From Gillisia sp. Hel_I_86 (GTDB lineage: Bacteria; Bacteroidota; Bacteroidia; Flavobacteriales; Flavobacteriaceae), in contig NZ_VISE01000001.1 in assembly GCF_007827275.1 (NCBI RefSeq), positions 1-64,000 on the forward strand: a stretch of DNA of 64,000 nucleotides, given 5' to 3'. Of this stretch, positions 44,999 to 54,774 are shown piece by piece. Made by a program: the position numbers and the translations under genes. How positions within the stretch are numbered: the first letter of the stretch is position 1; every line of letters starts with the position of its first letter. Under the pieces are notes generated by a model. The model was not told the origin of the DNA. It was given only the letters and a program-made list of their open reading frames with translations, and did not search any database.

Positions 44999-45901
44999 AT
45001 GGCGAAAGCTACCAAAAAGCAAGCATTGGGCCGCGGACTTTCAGCGCTTCTGAAAGATCCCGAGCACGATATAAAATCTGCTGAAGATAAACACGCCGAT
45101 AAACTTGTGGGCCATATAGTTGAATTGGAACTTGCTTCAATAGAAGTGAATCCATTTCAGCCGCGAACAAGTTTCAATGAAGAAGCCTTACGGGAATTGG
45201 CATCTTCCATAAAAGAATTGGGAGTTATTCAACCAATTACCGTTCGTAAACTGGATTTCAATAAATTCCAATTGGTTTCGGGAGAACGAAGGTTTAGAGC
45301 TTCAAAATTGGTTGGGCTGGAAACTGTTCCTGCTTATATAAGAATTGCAAACGATCAGGAATCATTGGAAATGGCACTGGTAGAGAATATCCAACGCCAA
45401 GACCTGGATCCTATTGAAATCTCACTTTCTTATCAACGATTGATCGATGAAATCAATCTTACCCAGGAGCAATTAAGCGAGCGTGTAGGTAAAAACAGAT
45501 CTACAATAGCAAATTACTTAAGATTATTAAAACTAGACCCAATCATTCAAACAGGAATGAGGGATGGATTTTTATCTATGGGGCATGGACGCGCAATTAT
45601 CAATATAGAAGACCCGCAAATTCAACTGGATATTTACGAAAAGATTCTGGAACGCTCCTTATCTGTAAGGGATACGGAGAAATTGGTGCGTGAACTATCT
45701 GGAGGAGACACTAAAAAACCTGTTTCCAAAAGTCCGAACCTTTCACAAGAATATAAAAAAGGAATCAAGGAATTTTCTGAATATCTTGGAGCCAAAGTAG
45801 CTATCAAGGTTGCTTCAAAAGGAAAAGGAAAATTGATTATTCCCTTTAATTCAGAAGAAGATTACAACAGAATCAAAAAAATGATCCAGGGTGAATCTTA
45901 A
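44999..45901 (+). CDS. parB: Chromosome-partitioning protein ParB
   Basis: This 300-residue CTP-dependent DNA clamp binds parS. Order: N-terminal arm (KKQALGRGLSALLKDPE, with the ParA-activating segment), NPFQPRTSFNEEALRELASS, the CTP/arginine patch LVSGERRFRASKLVGLETVP, the HTH (LTQEQLSERVGKNRSTIANY, LRLLKLD) and a C-terminal dimer domain. It overlaps the DUF5683 gene by 11 nt. Confidence 0.95.
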   Translation: MAKATKKQALGRGLSALLKDPEHDIKSAEDKHADKLVGHIVELELASIEVNPFQPRTSFNEEALRELASSIKELGVIQPITVRKLDFNKFQLVSGERRFRASKLVGLETVPAYIRIANDQESLEMALVENIQRQDLDPIEISLSYQRLIDEINLTQEQLSERVGKNRSTIANYLRLLKLDPIIQTGMRDGFLSMGHGRAIINIEDPQIQLDIYEKILERSLSVRDTEKLVRELSGGDTKKPVSKSPNLSQEYKKGIKEFSEYLGAKVAIKVASKGKGKLIIPFNSEEDYNRIKKMIQGES

Positions 45902-46481
45902 GTCTCTTTTAACCATTTTTTTCTTATTTCTAGCTACTACACTGGCAGTGGCCCAAAAAGACACTTTACAGGTTAAAACGACTTCGGACACTATTGTTGA
46001 ACCCAAAAAGGATTACAAAGAATACAACCCACTAGCACCCGCAAAAGCAGCATTTTTTTCTGCGGTTCTACCAGGTTTAGGCCAGGCCTACAATGGGAAA
46101 TATTGGAAAATCCCTATTGCTTACGCAGGTCTTGGGATTGGGATTTATTTTTATCTTGACAATGACAAACAATACGACCGGTATAGAAATGCCTATAAAA
46201 GAAGGCTTGCTGGATTCGAAGACGATGAATTCATTGTAGATGGTGTAACCAGGGTTACTACAGATGGGTTAATTAGAGCACAAAAAACTTTGCAGCGCAA
46301 CAAAGAGGTCTCTTTATTGGTTACTGCAGGAATCTATATTTTAAATATCATAGATGCCAATGTAGATGCGCATCTTCAGCAATTTAATGTGAGGGAAGAC
46401 CTTTCTTTTAAACCTGCGGTGAATTTTGATGAATTTTCAGGAAAAACCCGATACGGACTATCTTTAAATTTTAATTTCTAA
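45891..46481 (+). CDS. DUF5683-domain envelope protein
   Basis: This 196-residue exported protein has a signal peptide (MNLKSLLTIFFLFLATTLAVAQ) and a conserved DUF5683 domain (NPLAPAKAAFFSAVLPGLGQ, AYNGKYWKIPIAYAGLGIGI). Hydrophobic segments around the SAVLPGLGQ motif suggest membrane association, and the end (TRYGLSLNFNF) has the aromatic C-terminus of an outer-membrane strand. The start is GTG 45891 inside parB, giving the signal peptide. It lies between parB and dapB, as in many flavobacteria. The role is unknown. Confidence 0.8.
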   Translation: MNLKSLLTIFFLFLATTLAVAQKDTLQVKTTSDTIVEPKKDYKEYNPLAPAKAAFFSAVLPGLGQAYNGKYWKIPIAYAGLGIGIYFYLDNDKQYDRYRNAYKRRLAGFEDDEFIVDGVTRVTTDGLIRAQKTLQRNKEVSLLVTAGIYILNIIDANVDAHLQQFNVREDLSFKPAVNFDEFSGKTRYGLSLNFNF

Positions 46482-46483
46482 TT

Positions 46484-47188
46484 ATGAAGATCGCACTTTT
46501 AGGATATGGAAAAATGGGGAAGACCATTGAAAGAATAGCTTTGGAAAGAGGACATGCCATTACCCATAAAATTACGGGGGATATAGAAAACGAAGATCTT
46601 AGCGAAGCCGATGTGGCTATAGATTTTAGCATCCCGAAAGCCGCCTTTACAAATATAAAAACATGCATAAAGAAGCAGCTTCCAGTAATATCTGGAACAA
46701 CGGGTTGGCTGGAAAATTATGAGCAGGCAGTAAAACTTTGTGAAGCTGAAAATTCAGCTTTTTTATATGCTTCAAATTTTAGCATTGGCGTGAATTTGTT
46801 CTTCGATCTAAATGAGAAATTAGCAAAGATCATGGATCCATTTCAAAATTATTCCGTGGAAATTGAAGAAATACACCATCTTCAAAAATTGGATGCCCCT
46901 AGCGGAACCGCAATTAGTTTGGCACAACAGATTATTGGAAATTCCAGAAAAACGGGTTGGCAACTGGATCACGCTGAAGAAAATGAAATTCCGATTACAG
47001 CAAAAAGAGAAGAAAATGTTCCCGGTACCCATACGGTTTCATATAAATCTGATATTGATTCTATAGAAATAAGGCATACTGCGCATTCCCGAGAAGGCTT
47101 TGCACTAGGTGCTGTTATTGCTGCTGAATGGATCAGAGATAAAAAAGGGGTTTTTTCCATGAAGGATGTCCTTCAAAATTTGACATAA
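46484..47188 (+). CDS. dapB: 4-hydroxy-tetrahydrodipicolinate reductase
   Basis: DapB reduces the dihydrodipicolinate precursor with NAD(P)H on the way to diaminopimelate and lysine. The 234-residue protein has the N-terminal site MKIALLGYGKMGKTIERIAL, VAIDFSIPKAA, PVISGTTGW, the catalytic EIHHLQKLDAPSGTAISLA and the end HTAHSREGFALGAVIAAEWI. It starts 2 nt after DUF5683. It is slightly shorter than the E. coli enzyme, as usual in Bacteroidota. Confidence 0.95.
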   Translation: MKIALLGYGKMGKTIERIALERGHAITHKITGDIENEDLSEADVAIDFSIPKAAFTNIKTCIKKQLPVISGTTGWLENYEQAVKLCEAENSAFLYASNFSIGVNLFFDLNEKLAKIMDPFQNYSVEIEEIHHLQKLDAPSGTAISLAQQIIGNSRKTGWQLDHAEENEIPITAKREENVPGTHTVSYKSDIDSIEIRHTAHSREGFALGAVIAAEWIRDKKGVFSMKDVLQNLT

Positions 47189-47241
47189 TTATATGTAACG
47201 GTATTGGTTTCTATGACACCTATACCCTAAACTTAAGATAT

Positions 47242-48804
47242 ATGACTATTACGCAGTGGTTCTTGTTTTTCCTGATCGTTCAGGTTGTTCATTTTTTAGG
47301 AACTTGGAAATTGTACGTTAAGGCAGGGCGACAGGCATGGGAAGCTGCAATTCCTGTTTACAATGCGGTGGTTTTAATGAAGATCATCCATAGGCCTTGG
47401 TGGTGGACCATCTTATTATTTGTGCCTATTGTTAATCTAATTATGTTTCCTGTTGTTTGGATAGAAACCATAAGAAGTTTTGGGAAGCATAAACTGATGG
47501 ATACTATTTTGGTATTGGTTACTTTCGGGCTCTATATCTTTTATTTGAACTATGCTGCCGAGTTAACTTATATAAAGGATAGAAGTTTAACCCCCAGAAC
47601 TGCTACTGGAGAATGGATAAGCTCCATTCTATTTGCAGTGATCGCGGCAACTTTGGTGCATACCTATCTTATTCAGCCATTTACGATCCCTACTTCTTCC
47701 TTGGAAAAAACATTGTTGGTGGGTGATTTTCTGTTTGTGAGCAAGTTCCATTACGGTGCAAGAACTCCTTTAACAGCAGTAGCTTTTCCTATGGTTCATG
47801 ATACCATTCCAATTTTGGGAGTAAAATCGTATCTGGAAAAACCCCAAATTCCATATTTCCGATTACCGGGCTTCGAAAAAATTGAACGCTCAGATATCGT
47901 GGTTTTTAACTGGCCGGTAGATACTATGAACAATATGTATTTTACCGATAAATATTATTATAAACCAATAGATAAGAAAACGAATTATGTGAAACGTGCT
48001 GTGGGAGTTGCAGGGGATTCCTTGAGGATAATAGATGGTAGGATCTTTATTAATGCTGAACCACTTAAACTACCGGGAAGAGCTAAACTTCAACATAATT
48101 ACATAGGAACTACAAAAGGGAAAGCTTTTGACCCCAGGTATTTATATGAGCGTTATGATGTTACAGATCCTTATGGCTATGATCCGGGAACCAATTCTTT
48201 TAGAATAAATCTTACGGAAGATGCTTATAACAAGTTCAAGAATCATCCAAATGTTGCATTTATTCAAAAATTAAACGATTCTATTGGAAATAAGGACACC
48301 AGACTATTTCCGAAGTCCAAAAATTTAAATTGGAACCAAGATAACATGGGACCTATTTTTGTTCCAAAGAAGGGAGCAACCACAAAGTTAAATCTTGAAA
48401 CCTTACCATTCTACAAGAGGCTGATTGAAGTATATGAAGGATCTGAATTGGGAATCAACAATAAACTAAGCGTTAACGGAACCCAGGTGTTGCTTAACGG
48501 ACAACCTACCGAGACTTACACCTTTAAGATGGATTATTACTGGATGATGGGAGATAACCGCCATAATAGCTTAGATAGCCGTTATTTCGGATTTGTACCG
48601 GAAAATCATGTAGTGGGCAAACCTGTATTTGTCTGGTTTAGTTGGGATACCAATGGAACTGGGATTATGAACAAGATCCGTTGGGAACGCTTATTTACAA
48701 CAGTTAGTGGAGATAAGGAGCCTACCTCCTATTTGCCATATTTCTTAATTGGTCTACTGGTTCTATTTGGTTATAATTTCTTTAAGAAGAAAAGAGATTC
48801 ATAG
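47242..48804 (+). CDS. lepB: Signal peptidase I with N-terminal membrane extension
   Basis: LepB removes signal peptides at the periplasmic face. The 520-residue protein is longer than most: an N-terminal three- to four-helix region of the DUF5684 type (LFFLIVQVVHFLGTWKLYVK, RPWWWTILLFVPIVNLIMFP) comes before the peptidase. Catalytic Ser lies in TIPTSSLEKTLLVGD and Lys in TNYVKRAVGVAGDSL. The final motif is MMGDNRHNSLDSRYFGFVPE. A large insertion separates the boxes, as in other Bacteroidota. One further helix closes the protein. Confidence 0.9.
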   Translation: MTITQWFLFFLIVQVVHFLGTWKLYVKAGRQAWEAAIPVYNAVVLMKIIHRPWWWTILLFVPIVNLIMFPVVWIETIRSFGKHKLMDTILVLVTFGLYIFYLNYAAELTYIKDRSLTPRTATGEWISSILFAVIAATLVHTYLIQPFTIPTSSLEKTLLVGDFLFVSKFHYGARTPLTAVAFPMVHDTIPILGVKSYLEKPQIPYFRLPGFEKIERSDIVVFNWPVDTMNNMYFTDKYYYKPIDKKTNYVKRAVGVAGDSLRIIDGRIFINAEPLKLPGRAKLQHNYIGTTKGKAFDPRYLYERYDVTDPYGYDPGTNSFRINLTEDAYNKFKNHPNVAFIQKLNDSIGNKDTRLFPKSKNLNWNQDNMGPIFVPKKGATTKLNLETLPFYKRLIEVYEGSELGINNKLSVNGTQVLLNGQPTETYTFKMDYYWMMGDNRHNSLDSRYFGFVPENHVVGKPVFVWFSWDTNGTGIMNKIRWERLFTTVSGDKEPTSYLPYFLIGLLVLFGYNFFKKKRDS

Positions 48805-49227
48805 ATAATTGAAATGATTGTTCGTTATGCGCCAATAATCACTTTTAACTATTTATATCCCAACTTGTCGTCATGCTGAGACCAGTAAAAAAAAATATCT
48901 AGCGCAGGAAATTGACGTGGTTAAAATTACCTCAAATGTAGCCTGTTGAAGGATCTCAGAGCAGATCCCTCCGCGGGGAAGACAATAAAAAAGGATTGTC
49001 ATTCTGAAGGAAACGTAGTGGACTGAAGAATCTCAATAAAACGAAATCAATTCAGTTAGAGATCCCTCCTAGCGTCGGGATGACAAAGCATTCAAAATAC
49101 GTCAATGGCAACTTGTTTCAGCATCTCAGTAACCCTGAAACAATCCCGAAAGCTTTCGGGACAGGGTGACGAGATGTTCAAATGTCATTTTGTATAAATA
49201 ATGGATATATAAATAATTTTAATCCGC
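48805..49227. other. Intergenic region with flavobacterial repeat sequences
   Basis: These 423 bases hold no gene. They contain an 87-bp interspersed repeat (48998-49084), preceded by a related but weaker stretch (CGTCATGCTGAGACC to GATCTCAGAGCAGATCCCTC, about 48870-48970) and followed by another short inverted element (CCCGAAAGCTTTCGGGAC, 49147-49164). Confidence 0.6.
48998..49084 (+). repeat. 87-bp interspersed repeat, copy 1
   Basis: It starts GTCATTCTGAAGG and ends CGTCGGGATGAC. It matches the reverse complement of 57993-58079 over the full 87 bp with roughly 10 differences. It lies between genes, so it is a mobile intergenic repeat rather than a gene part. Confidence 0.75.
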
Positions 49228-49845
49228 ATGAAAGAGATCTTAGTAAGCCTCCCCTATTTTGGGCCTATTTCTCAGTTTAAGGAATTGGTGGATACCACTA
49301 AAGTTTGGATAGAGAAAGAAGATAATTTCCAAAAGCAAACATATCGCAACCGAATGTATGTCTATGGAGCGAACGGAAAATTAAGCTTGAACATCCCTAT
49401 AAAACATTTGCCAAAGACCGAGGTCAAGGTGCACCAAAAATATAACGGGGTTAAAATAGACAATGATGATAAATGGCAAAACACACATTGGAAATCCCTG
49501 AAAACTGCTTACCAAACCTCTCCTTTTTTTGAATTTTACGAAGATGAGCTTGCCCCTTTATTTAGCCAAGAATATCCAACCCTCTATGAATTCAATCAGG
49601 ATTGTTTTAAAACCGTTTTGGAATGTCTTCAGTTGGAATTGGAGTTTGAACATACTTCTGAATACGACAAACACCCAGAAAACATAGTTGACCTTCGAAA
49701 TTTAATCAATGCCAAAAGCACATTGAAAATTCCAGAATATATACAGGTGTTTCAAGAAAAATATGGGTTCTTGTCCAATCTTTGTATCCTGGACCTGCTT
49801 TTTAATGAAGGTCCAAATGCGGTAGCATATTTAAAAGCGATGTAA
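49228..49845 (+). CDS. WbqC-family protein
   Basis: This 205-residue protein of the WbqC family has LVSLPYFGPISQFKELVDTT, YRNRMYVYGANGKLSLNIPI and WQNTHWKSLKTAYQTSPFFE. Family members occur in sugar/O-antigen loci and near lepB in flavobacteria; the reaction is not established. It follows lepB in the same direction but after a 423-bp repeat-bearing gap, and converges with the next gene. Confidence 0.85.
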   Translation: MKEILVSLPYFGPISQFKELVDTTKVWIEKEDNFQKQTYRNRMYVYGANGKLSLNIPIKHLPKTEVKVHQKYNGVKIDNDDKWQNTHWKSLKTAYQTSPFFEFYEDELAPLFSQEYPTLYEFNQDCFKTVLECLQLELEFEHTSEYDKHPENIVDLRNLINAKSTLKIPEYIQVFQEKYGFLSNLCILDLLFNEGPNAVAYLKAM

Positions 49846-49850
49846 TTTTA

Positions 49851-50876
49851 CTACCAACTTATAGTGGAGTATATTGGATAATGATCTGATAATTTAACAG
49901 GAAATACCTCAAAAGTCTGGGTTTTTAAGCCTTTATCTATCATCATAAAATCTATTCTAAGTGGAAAATAACTTAGGTTAAAGGTCTTTCCAAAGCCACT
50001 GCCCACTTCAAGAAAGGCATCTTTAAATCGATCTCCTTTAACCAGTTTATAGATATAAGAGAAGGCCGTATTGTTAAAGTCGCCCAAGATCAAGGTCTTG
50101 TAAGGGGATTTTTCGACCTCTGCCATCATCATTTCGGCTTGTCTCTGCTGAAGCTTAAACCCATAGCCAATTCTTCCAAATAGCTTTTTGGAATCTTCTT
50201 TTTGCAAATCACCTATTCCCGGTTTAATATTTAGGGATTGAAAATGAACATTGAAAATTCGCAGGGTATCCTCATTCTTAACTATATCAACAAAAATGGC
50301 ATTATTGTTTCCATCTTCAGGGAAATCTACAGAATGGCTATTAATTATAGGATACTTGGAAAAGAGCGCTGAACCAAACTCGGAGCCGCCATCCTTCAGC
50401 TTTATAAAATTATAAGGATAGCTTTTCACTATTCCGGAAACTCCAACAAAGTGTTCCTGTGTCCCTAAGATATCCGGATCTTTTTCAGTAATAAAACCAG
50501 TGATCTTTTCCGGGATCTTATCGTCTTTCACCCATTTATAAGCATTGAACATCCTTACATTATAGCTCATCAAGGAGATACTGTTATCTCCCTTGGATTC
50601 TGGCTCATTCGAAAATTGGATCCAGGAAAGCACATAATTATAGCCCAGCACTAAAACAATCAATGAAAGTAATAGCTGTCTCTTAAAGCGAACAGCCCAA
50701 AAAAGCAGAAAAATAAAATTACACAAAATCAACACTGGCACTCCTAAACTGAGTACAGATAGCAAGGGAAAGGTCTTTGGAGGCACGTAAGGCAGTAAAT
50801 AAGACAACAAAAGCGCAAATGCCATAAACGAGTTCAGGATAAATATCAATTTATCCAAAAAGCCAAGCTCCTTCAT
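49851..50876 (-). CDS. Membrane-anchored endonuclease/exonuclease/phosphatase-family protein
   Basis: This 341-residue protein has two to three N-terminal membrane helices (FILNSFMAFALLLSYLLPYV, FPLLSVLSLGVPVLILCNFI, LLLSLIVLVLGYNYVLSWI) and then an EEP domain: ISLMSYNVRMFN, ILGTQEHF, ILGDFNNTAFS and KLSDHYPIYSTISW. The active site probably faces the periplasm. It is the last gene of a leftward operon: mutL, rhomboid, rhomboid, this gene. Confidence 0.88.
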   Translation of the reverse strand: MKELGFLDKLIFILNSFMAFALLLSYLLPYVPPKTFPLLSVLSLGVPVLILCNFIFLLFWAVRFKRQLLLSLIVLVLGYNYVLSWIQFSNEPESKGDNSISLMSYNVRMFNAYKWVKDDKIPEKITGFITEKDPDILGTQEHFVGVSGIVKSYPYNFIKLKDGGSEFGSALFSKYPIINSHSVDFPEDGNNNAIFVDIVKNEDTLRIFNVHFQSLNIKPGIGDLQKEDSKKLFGRIGYGFKLQQRQAEMMMAEVEKSPYKTLILGDFNNTAFSYIYKLVKGDRFKDAFLEVGSGFGKTFNLSYFPLRIDFMMIDKGLKTQTFEVFPVKLSDHYPIYSTISW

Positions 50877-51785
50877 CTACTTATCTTTACCGGCATGAAA
50901 CAAGAAATCTTTCTCTTGCTTTGTTAAACTATCATACCCACTAGTGCTTATCTTATCTAGAATAGCATCTATTTTTTGCTGCTTTTCATTTTTATTGGTA
51001 ATTGAAACTTTTGTTTTGTAAGGGCTCGCTCCTTTTTTCTTATAAACAGTTTTCATTTTTGGCTTTGGCTTTCGGGAAGAATCGAACAATGCAATGAACC
51101 AATTTATAAACTTCTCAAAACCGCTTGCAATATCATTGCCTTGTGCCAATTGCTTTGTATACATATACCCAAAGAAAGCACCGCCTAAATGAGCGAAATG
51201 GCCGCCTGCGTTTCCAAAAGGGATTTGGATAACATCTATTACCACCAGAAATGCGGCGATATACCAGAATTTTATGGTTCCTATAAACATCAACCGAATC
51301 CTCATATTTGGAACCTTGGTTGCTACTCCAACTAAAACGGACATCACCCCTGCAGAAGCTCCAACCAAATACGATTTCCCTGTGGCTTCAAAAGCAGGAA
51401 ATAAATTATAGCTCAACATATAAACCAAGGCTCCAATTATGACCCCCAGAAAATAAAATGTCAACAGTTTTTTTGAAGAAAAATAATTGAGAAAATAGAT
51501 CCCTGCATAATATAGAATAAGCATGTTCGAGAGAATATGCCAGATTCCTGAATGCAGAAAAGAATAGGTGATTATAGACCAAGGCTTAAAAACAAATTCC
51601 CCCAGTTCTTTGGGAAAAACCAACCATTCTGTAATAAAACCAGAAGGAAGGTTGAAAAGAAAGGCAATGGTCTTGATCAGGAAAAAGAGGATAAATACCA
51701 ACACATTTATTGCAATCAGTTTTTCCACAACTGTTGCTGTTTGCAATTTATATCTAAATTTATCTGCCGGTCCCATTAATCCCAC
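50877..51785 (-). CDS. Rhomboid-family intramembrane serine protease 1
   Basis: This 302-residue rhomboid has six membrane helices, with the catalytic Ser in SYLVGASAGVMSVLVGVA and His in GNAGGHFAHLGGAFFGYMYT. A cytoplasmic tail follows (KPKPKMKTVYKKKG to LTKQEKDFLFHAGKDK). Helix L1 has the SFLHSGIWHILSNMLIL element. It overlaps the next rhomboid gene by 10 nt and abuts the EEP gene without spacing. Confidence 0.9.
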   Translation of the reverse strand: MGLMGPADKFRYKLQTATVVEKLIAINVLVFILFFLIKTIAFLFNLPSGFITEWLVFPKELGEFVFKPWSIITYSFLHSGIWHILSNMLILYYAGIYFLNYFSSKKLLTFYFLGVIIGALVYMLSYNLFPAFEATGKSYLVGASAGVMSVLVGVATKVPNMRIRLMFIGTIKFWYIAAFLVVIDVIQIPFGNAGGHFAHLGGAFFGYMYTKQLAQGNDIASGFEKFINWFIALFDSSRKPKPKMKTVYKKKGASPYKTKVSITNKNEKQQKIDAILDKISTSGYDSLTKQEKDFLFHAGKDK

Positions 51786-52519
51786 CTATTTTGTTCAAAC
51801 TGATTCTTTTTCCAATACCACATCATTATAAAACCGAAAAGGGCTCCCCCTACGTGGGCAAAATGAGCTATCCCCCCACCAAACAAGGAGTATCCGGTAA
51901 CGCCAGAGAATAGATCTATCGCTATTAATATAGGGATAAATATTTTAGCCTTGATTGGAACTGGTACGAATAGTAAAAATAATTCAACATTTGGAAATAA
52001 CATACCAAAACCGACTAAAACTCCATAAATTGCTCCAGAAGCACCAACTGCAGGGGTGTTAAAAGCAGTGAACATGCTTTCTAAGGTATCTTTGGAAACG
52101 CTACTTAAGATAGAAGTATTGTACTGCCCCGTTTCCAATAATTGCTGAATGTCAATAGGATTCATACCGGCATCCAACAAAGCATTGTAACCAGATTGAA
52201 CGTGAAAATAATTCACTAGCGAGTGGATAATCGCAGCTCCAATTCCGGAAGAAAAATAAAAGAAAATGAATTTATTCTTGCCCAACATTTGCTCGATAGG
52301 ACTTCCAAATGCCCATAATGCATACATATTAAATAGGATATGCATAAACCCAGCATGCATGAACATATGGCTAACAATTTGCCAAACCCCAAAATTATCG
52401 TTCTGAAAGAACCAAAGCGAAAATAATTTATACGTGTAATCGCCAACGAACATGGTACCAATAAAAAATATGGCATTTATGATTATAAGTATTTTTACAG
52501 TATCTGTAATTCTTCCCAT
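51776..52519 (-). CDS. Rhomboid-family intramembrane serine protease 2
   Basis: This 247-residue rhomboid has HMFMHAGFMHILFNMYALWA, catalytic Ser in AVGASGAIYGVLVGFGMLF and His in GIAHFAHVGGALFGFIMMWY. It differs strongly from its neighbour, so the pair is an old duplication conserved in the family. It begins immediately after mutL and overlaps rhomboid 1. Confidence 0.92.
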   Translation of the reverse strand: MGRITDTVKILIIINAIFFIGTMFVGDYTYKLFSLWFFQNDNFGVWQIVSHMFMHAGFMHILFNMYALWAFGSPIEQMLGKNKFIFFYFSSGIGAAIIHSLVNYFHVQSGYNALLDAGMNPIDIQQLLETGQYNTSILSSVSKDTLESMFTAFNTPAVGASGAIYGVLVGFGMLFPNVELFLLFVPVPIKAKIFIPILIAIDLFSGVTGYSLFGGGIAHFAHVGGALFGFIMMWYWKKNQFEQNRWD

Positions 52520-54370
52520 TTACATGAATTTTTTTTCCAGTTCTTCCACCGGCAAGGTAATAAAAACAGGCTTGTTAAAAGGGGTTAAACTCGGCTCTTT
52601 ACAAGCAAATAATCCATTAACAATATGCAGTTGTTCGGTAGCATTCAACAAATTTCCAGATTTTACGGCCATGCTCTTTGCTAAAGATTTGGCTAGCAGA
52701 TCTGTATGGGAAAAATTGTTTTCTGGCACCTCATTCTGAAAATCCACCAGAAGTTGTTCCAACAACATTGCTACTTCACTTTCTGAAATTGAAGTAGGGA
52801 TTCCAATGATCTCCGCAGAACTGGAGGTGATTTCCGAAAATATGAATCCGGTTTGTTCCAGCGAATCTTTGATGCCTTTCAACAAGTCGGTTTCTTGCTG
52901 ATTGAATTGAAGCACTAGCGGAAACAACAACTGCTGACTTACAGCCGCCGATACTGTTATGCTTTTCAATAATTCTTCGTATAATATTCGAGTATGCGCT
53001 CTATGCTGATCTATTACCAACATCCCATTTTTAAGGGTGCTGATAATGAATTTCTTGTTTAGCTGAAAAGTGGTGTTTTGAACTTCTTCTGTTTTAGAAG
53101 CACCAAAAAGGTTCCCCGTTACTTCCTCGCTTTCAAATTCTATCTGGCGAACATCCACATTATTTCCGATAGATTCAGATTCCAAACCGGTATATAAAGT
53201 TTCCCAATTAGCAGATTCCTTCTTAAAACCAGTTTTAAAGTTAGAGGAAGTAAACGCTTCATTTTTAAAAGGATTAAAGTTCCTATCTACTTCTACTTGA
53301 GGGGTAGAAGCTCGTTTATTTTCATAATTATAGGGCGTATCCAAATTAGGATCCCTTTCAAAATCCAGAACAGGGGCAACATTAAATTGTCCTAAACTGT
53401 GTTTTATAGCACTTCTTAAAATGGCATATAACGCATGCTCATCATCGAATTTGATTTCGGTCTTGGTAGGGTGGATATTAATGTCTATGCTCTTGGGATC
53501 TACCTGAAGATATAAAAAGTAACTAGGATATGCCCTGTCCTTCAGAAGCCCTTCGAATGCAGCAATTACCGCATGATTGAGATATGGGCTTTTAATAAAC
53601 CTGTCGTTCACAAAAAAGAACTGTTCTCCCCTAGTGCGCTTTGCGTATTCCGGTTTCCCAACGAATCCGGAAATTTTTAGAATTTCTGTTTCTTCGTTTA
53701 CAGGAACCAATTTTTCATTGGATTTTCCACCCAAAATATTGGTGATGCGTTGCCGGTAATTAGAAGCAGGCAGATTAAATAATTCCCCTGTATTATGTAC
53801 CAACGAAAATGAAATGGTAGGATGTGCCAAAGCGACCCGCTGGAATTCATCTATGATATGGCGGGTCTCCACCGTATCTGACTTTAAAAAGTTTCTTCTG
53901 GCAGGGATGTTATAAAAAAGGTTCTTTACGCTTATAGAAGTTCCTTTTGCCGTAACACAAACCTCTTGAGAAGTAATCTGGCTGCCTTCAATTTTTATGC
54001 AGGTTCCAACTTCATCTTCCTCTCTTCTGGTCTTTAGTTCCACATGTGCAATTGCAGCAATAGAGGCTAAAGCCTCTCCCCTAAATCCTTTTGTTTGAAG
54101 TTGAAAAAGATCTTCGGCAGCTTTAATTTTAGAAGTCGCATGGCGCTCAAAACTAAGTCTGGAATCGGTAATGCTCATCCCAGAACCATCATCTATCACA
54201 CTAATAAGGATTTTCCCGGCTTCCTTGATATATACCTGAATGTTCGATGCCTTCGCATCTATTGCATTTTCCAGTAATTCCTTAACTACAGAAGCAGGCC
54301 TTTGTACTACTTCCCCCGCAGCAATTTGATTAGCCACATGGTCTGGCAGGAGATGAATAACATCGGTCAT
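52520..54370 (-). CDS. mutL: DNA mismatch repair protein MutL
   Basis: MutL couples MutS mismatch recognition to strand incision. The 616-residue protein has the GHKL ATPase N-terminus (IAAGEVVQRPASVVKELLEN, IDDGSGM, TKGFRGEALASIAA) and the transducer domain (NIHPTKTEIKFDDE). A variable linker and the C-terminal dimer domain follow. The latter has QHRAHTRILYEELL in place of the endonuclease DQHAxxER form and lacks an obvious DQHAX2EX4E motif, so nuclease activity is uncertain. It heads the leftward rhomboid operon. Confidence 0.93.
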   Translation of the reverse strand: MTDVIHLLPDHVANQIAAGEVVQRPASVVKELLENAIDAKASNIQVYIKEAGKILISVIDDGSGMSITDSRLSFERHATSKIKAAEDLFQLQTKGFRGEALASIAAIAHVELKTRREEDEVGTCIKIEGSQITSQEVCVTAKGTSISVKNLFYNIPARRNFLKSDTVETRHIIDEFQRVALAHPTISFSLVHNTGELFNLPASNYRQRITNILGGKSNEKLVPVNEETEILKISGFVGKPEYAKRTRGEQFFFVNDRFIKSPYLNHAVIAAFEGLLKDRAYPSYFLYLQVDPKSIDINIHPTKTEIKFDDEHALYAILRSAIKHSLGQFNVAPVLDFERDPNLDTPYNYENKRASTPQVEVDRNFNPFKNEAFTSSNFKTGFKKESANWETLYTGLESESIGNNVDVRQIEFESEEVTGNLFGASKTEEVQNTTFQLNKKFIISTLKNGMLVIDQHRAHTRILYEELLKSITVSAAVSQQLLFPLVLQFNQQETDLLKGIKDSLEQTGFIFSEITSSSAEIIGIPTSISESEVAMLLEQLLVDFQNEVPENNFSHTDLLAKSLAKSMAVKSGNLLNATEQLHIVNGLFACKEPSLTPFNKPVFITLPVEELEKKFM

Positions 54371-54376
54371 GGAAAA

Positions 54377-54664
54377 TTAATTCGAAAAGATGGATAAATC
54401 AAAATCTATGATCCACAAGAAAATTAATATCAAGACGATAATAATATAGATCACACGTTTATTGATTTCACGATTACCTCTAGTTCTACTAGCACTTCTA
54501 GCATCTGCCCATTGCGCACCGAAATCTATAGAATTTGTGGTGTTTTTATATTTTGAGAATTTAGAATCGAAATCATAAATATTTCCTGTGTCTTTTCCTT
54601 TATAATAACGTGGCGTGTAATTATAGCGGGTGTTCTTCTTGGATTTATAAAGACTGAATTTCAA
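54377..54664 (-). CDS. Small membrane protein between mutL and ribH
   Basis: This 95-residue protein has a basic, Tyr-rich N-terminus (YKSKKNTRYNYTPRYYKGKD) and one C-terminal membrane helix (VIYIIIVLILIFLWIIDFDL). In related genomes such a gene is labelled riboflavin synthase subunit beta because it neighbours ribH, but it has none of the features of that enzyme. I infer a bitopic protein of unknown role. It starts 110 bp after ribH ends and stops 6 nt before mutL. Confidence 0.7.
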   Translation of the reverse strand: MKFSLYKSKKNTRYNYTPRYYKGKDTGNIYDFDSKFSKYKNTTNSIDFGAQWADARSASRTRGNREINKRVIYIIIVLILIFLWIIDFDLSIFSN

Positions 54665-54774
54665 AATACTTGTTGTTTCTTAATAGAATTTCAAATTTAC
54701 TTAAAAAGCGAGAGAATAGAAAGCTTGCTCAAGCAAAAAGAAAAGAACAAGAATAATGCCGAAAGAAGCTTGTT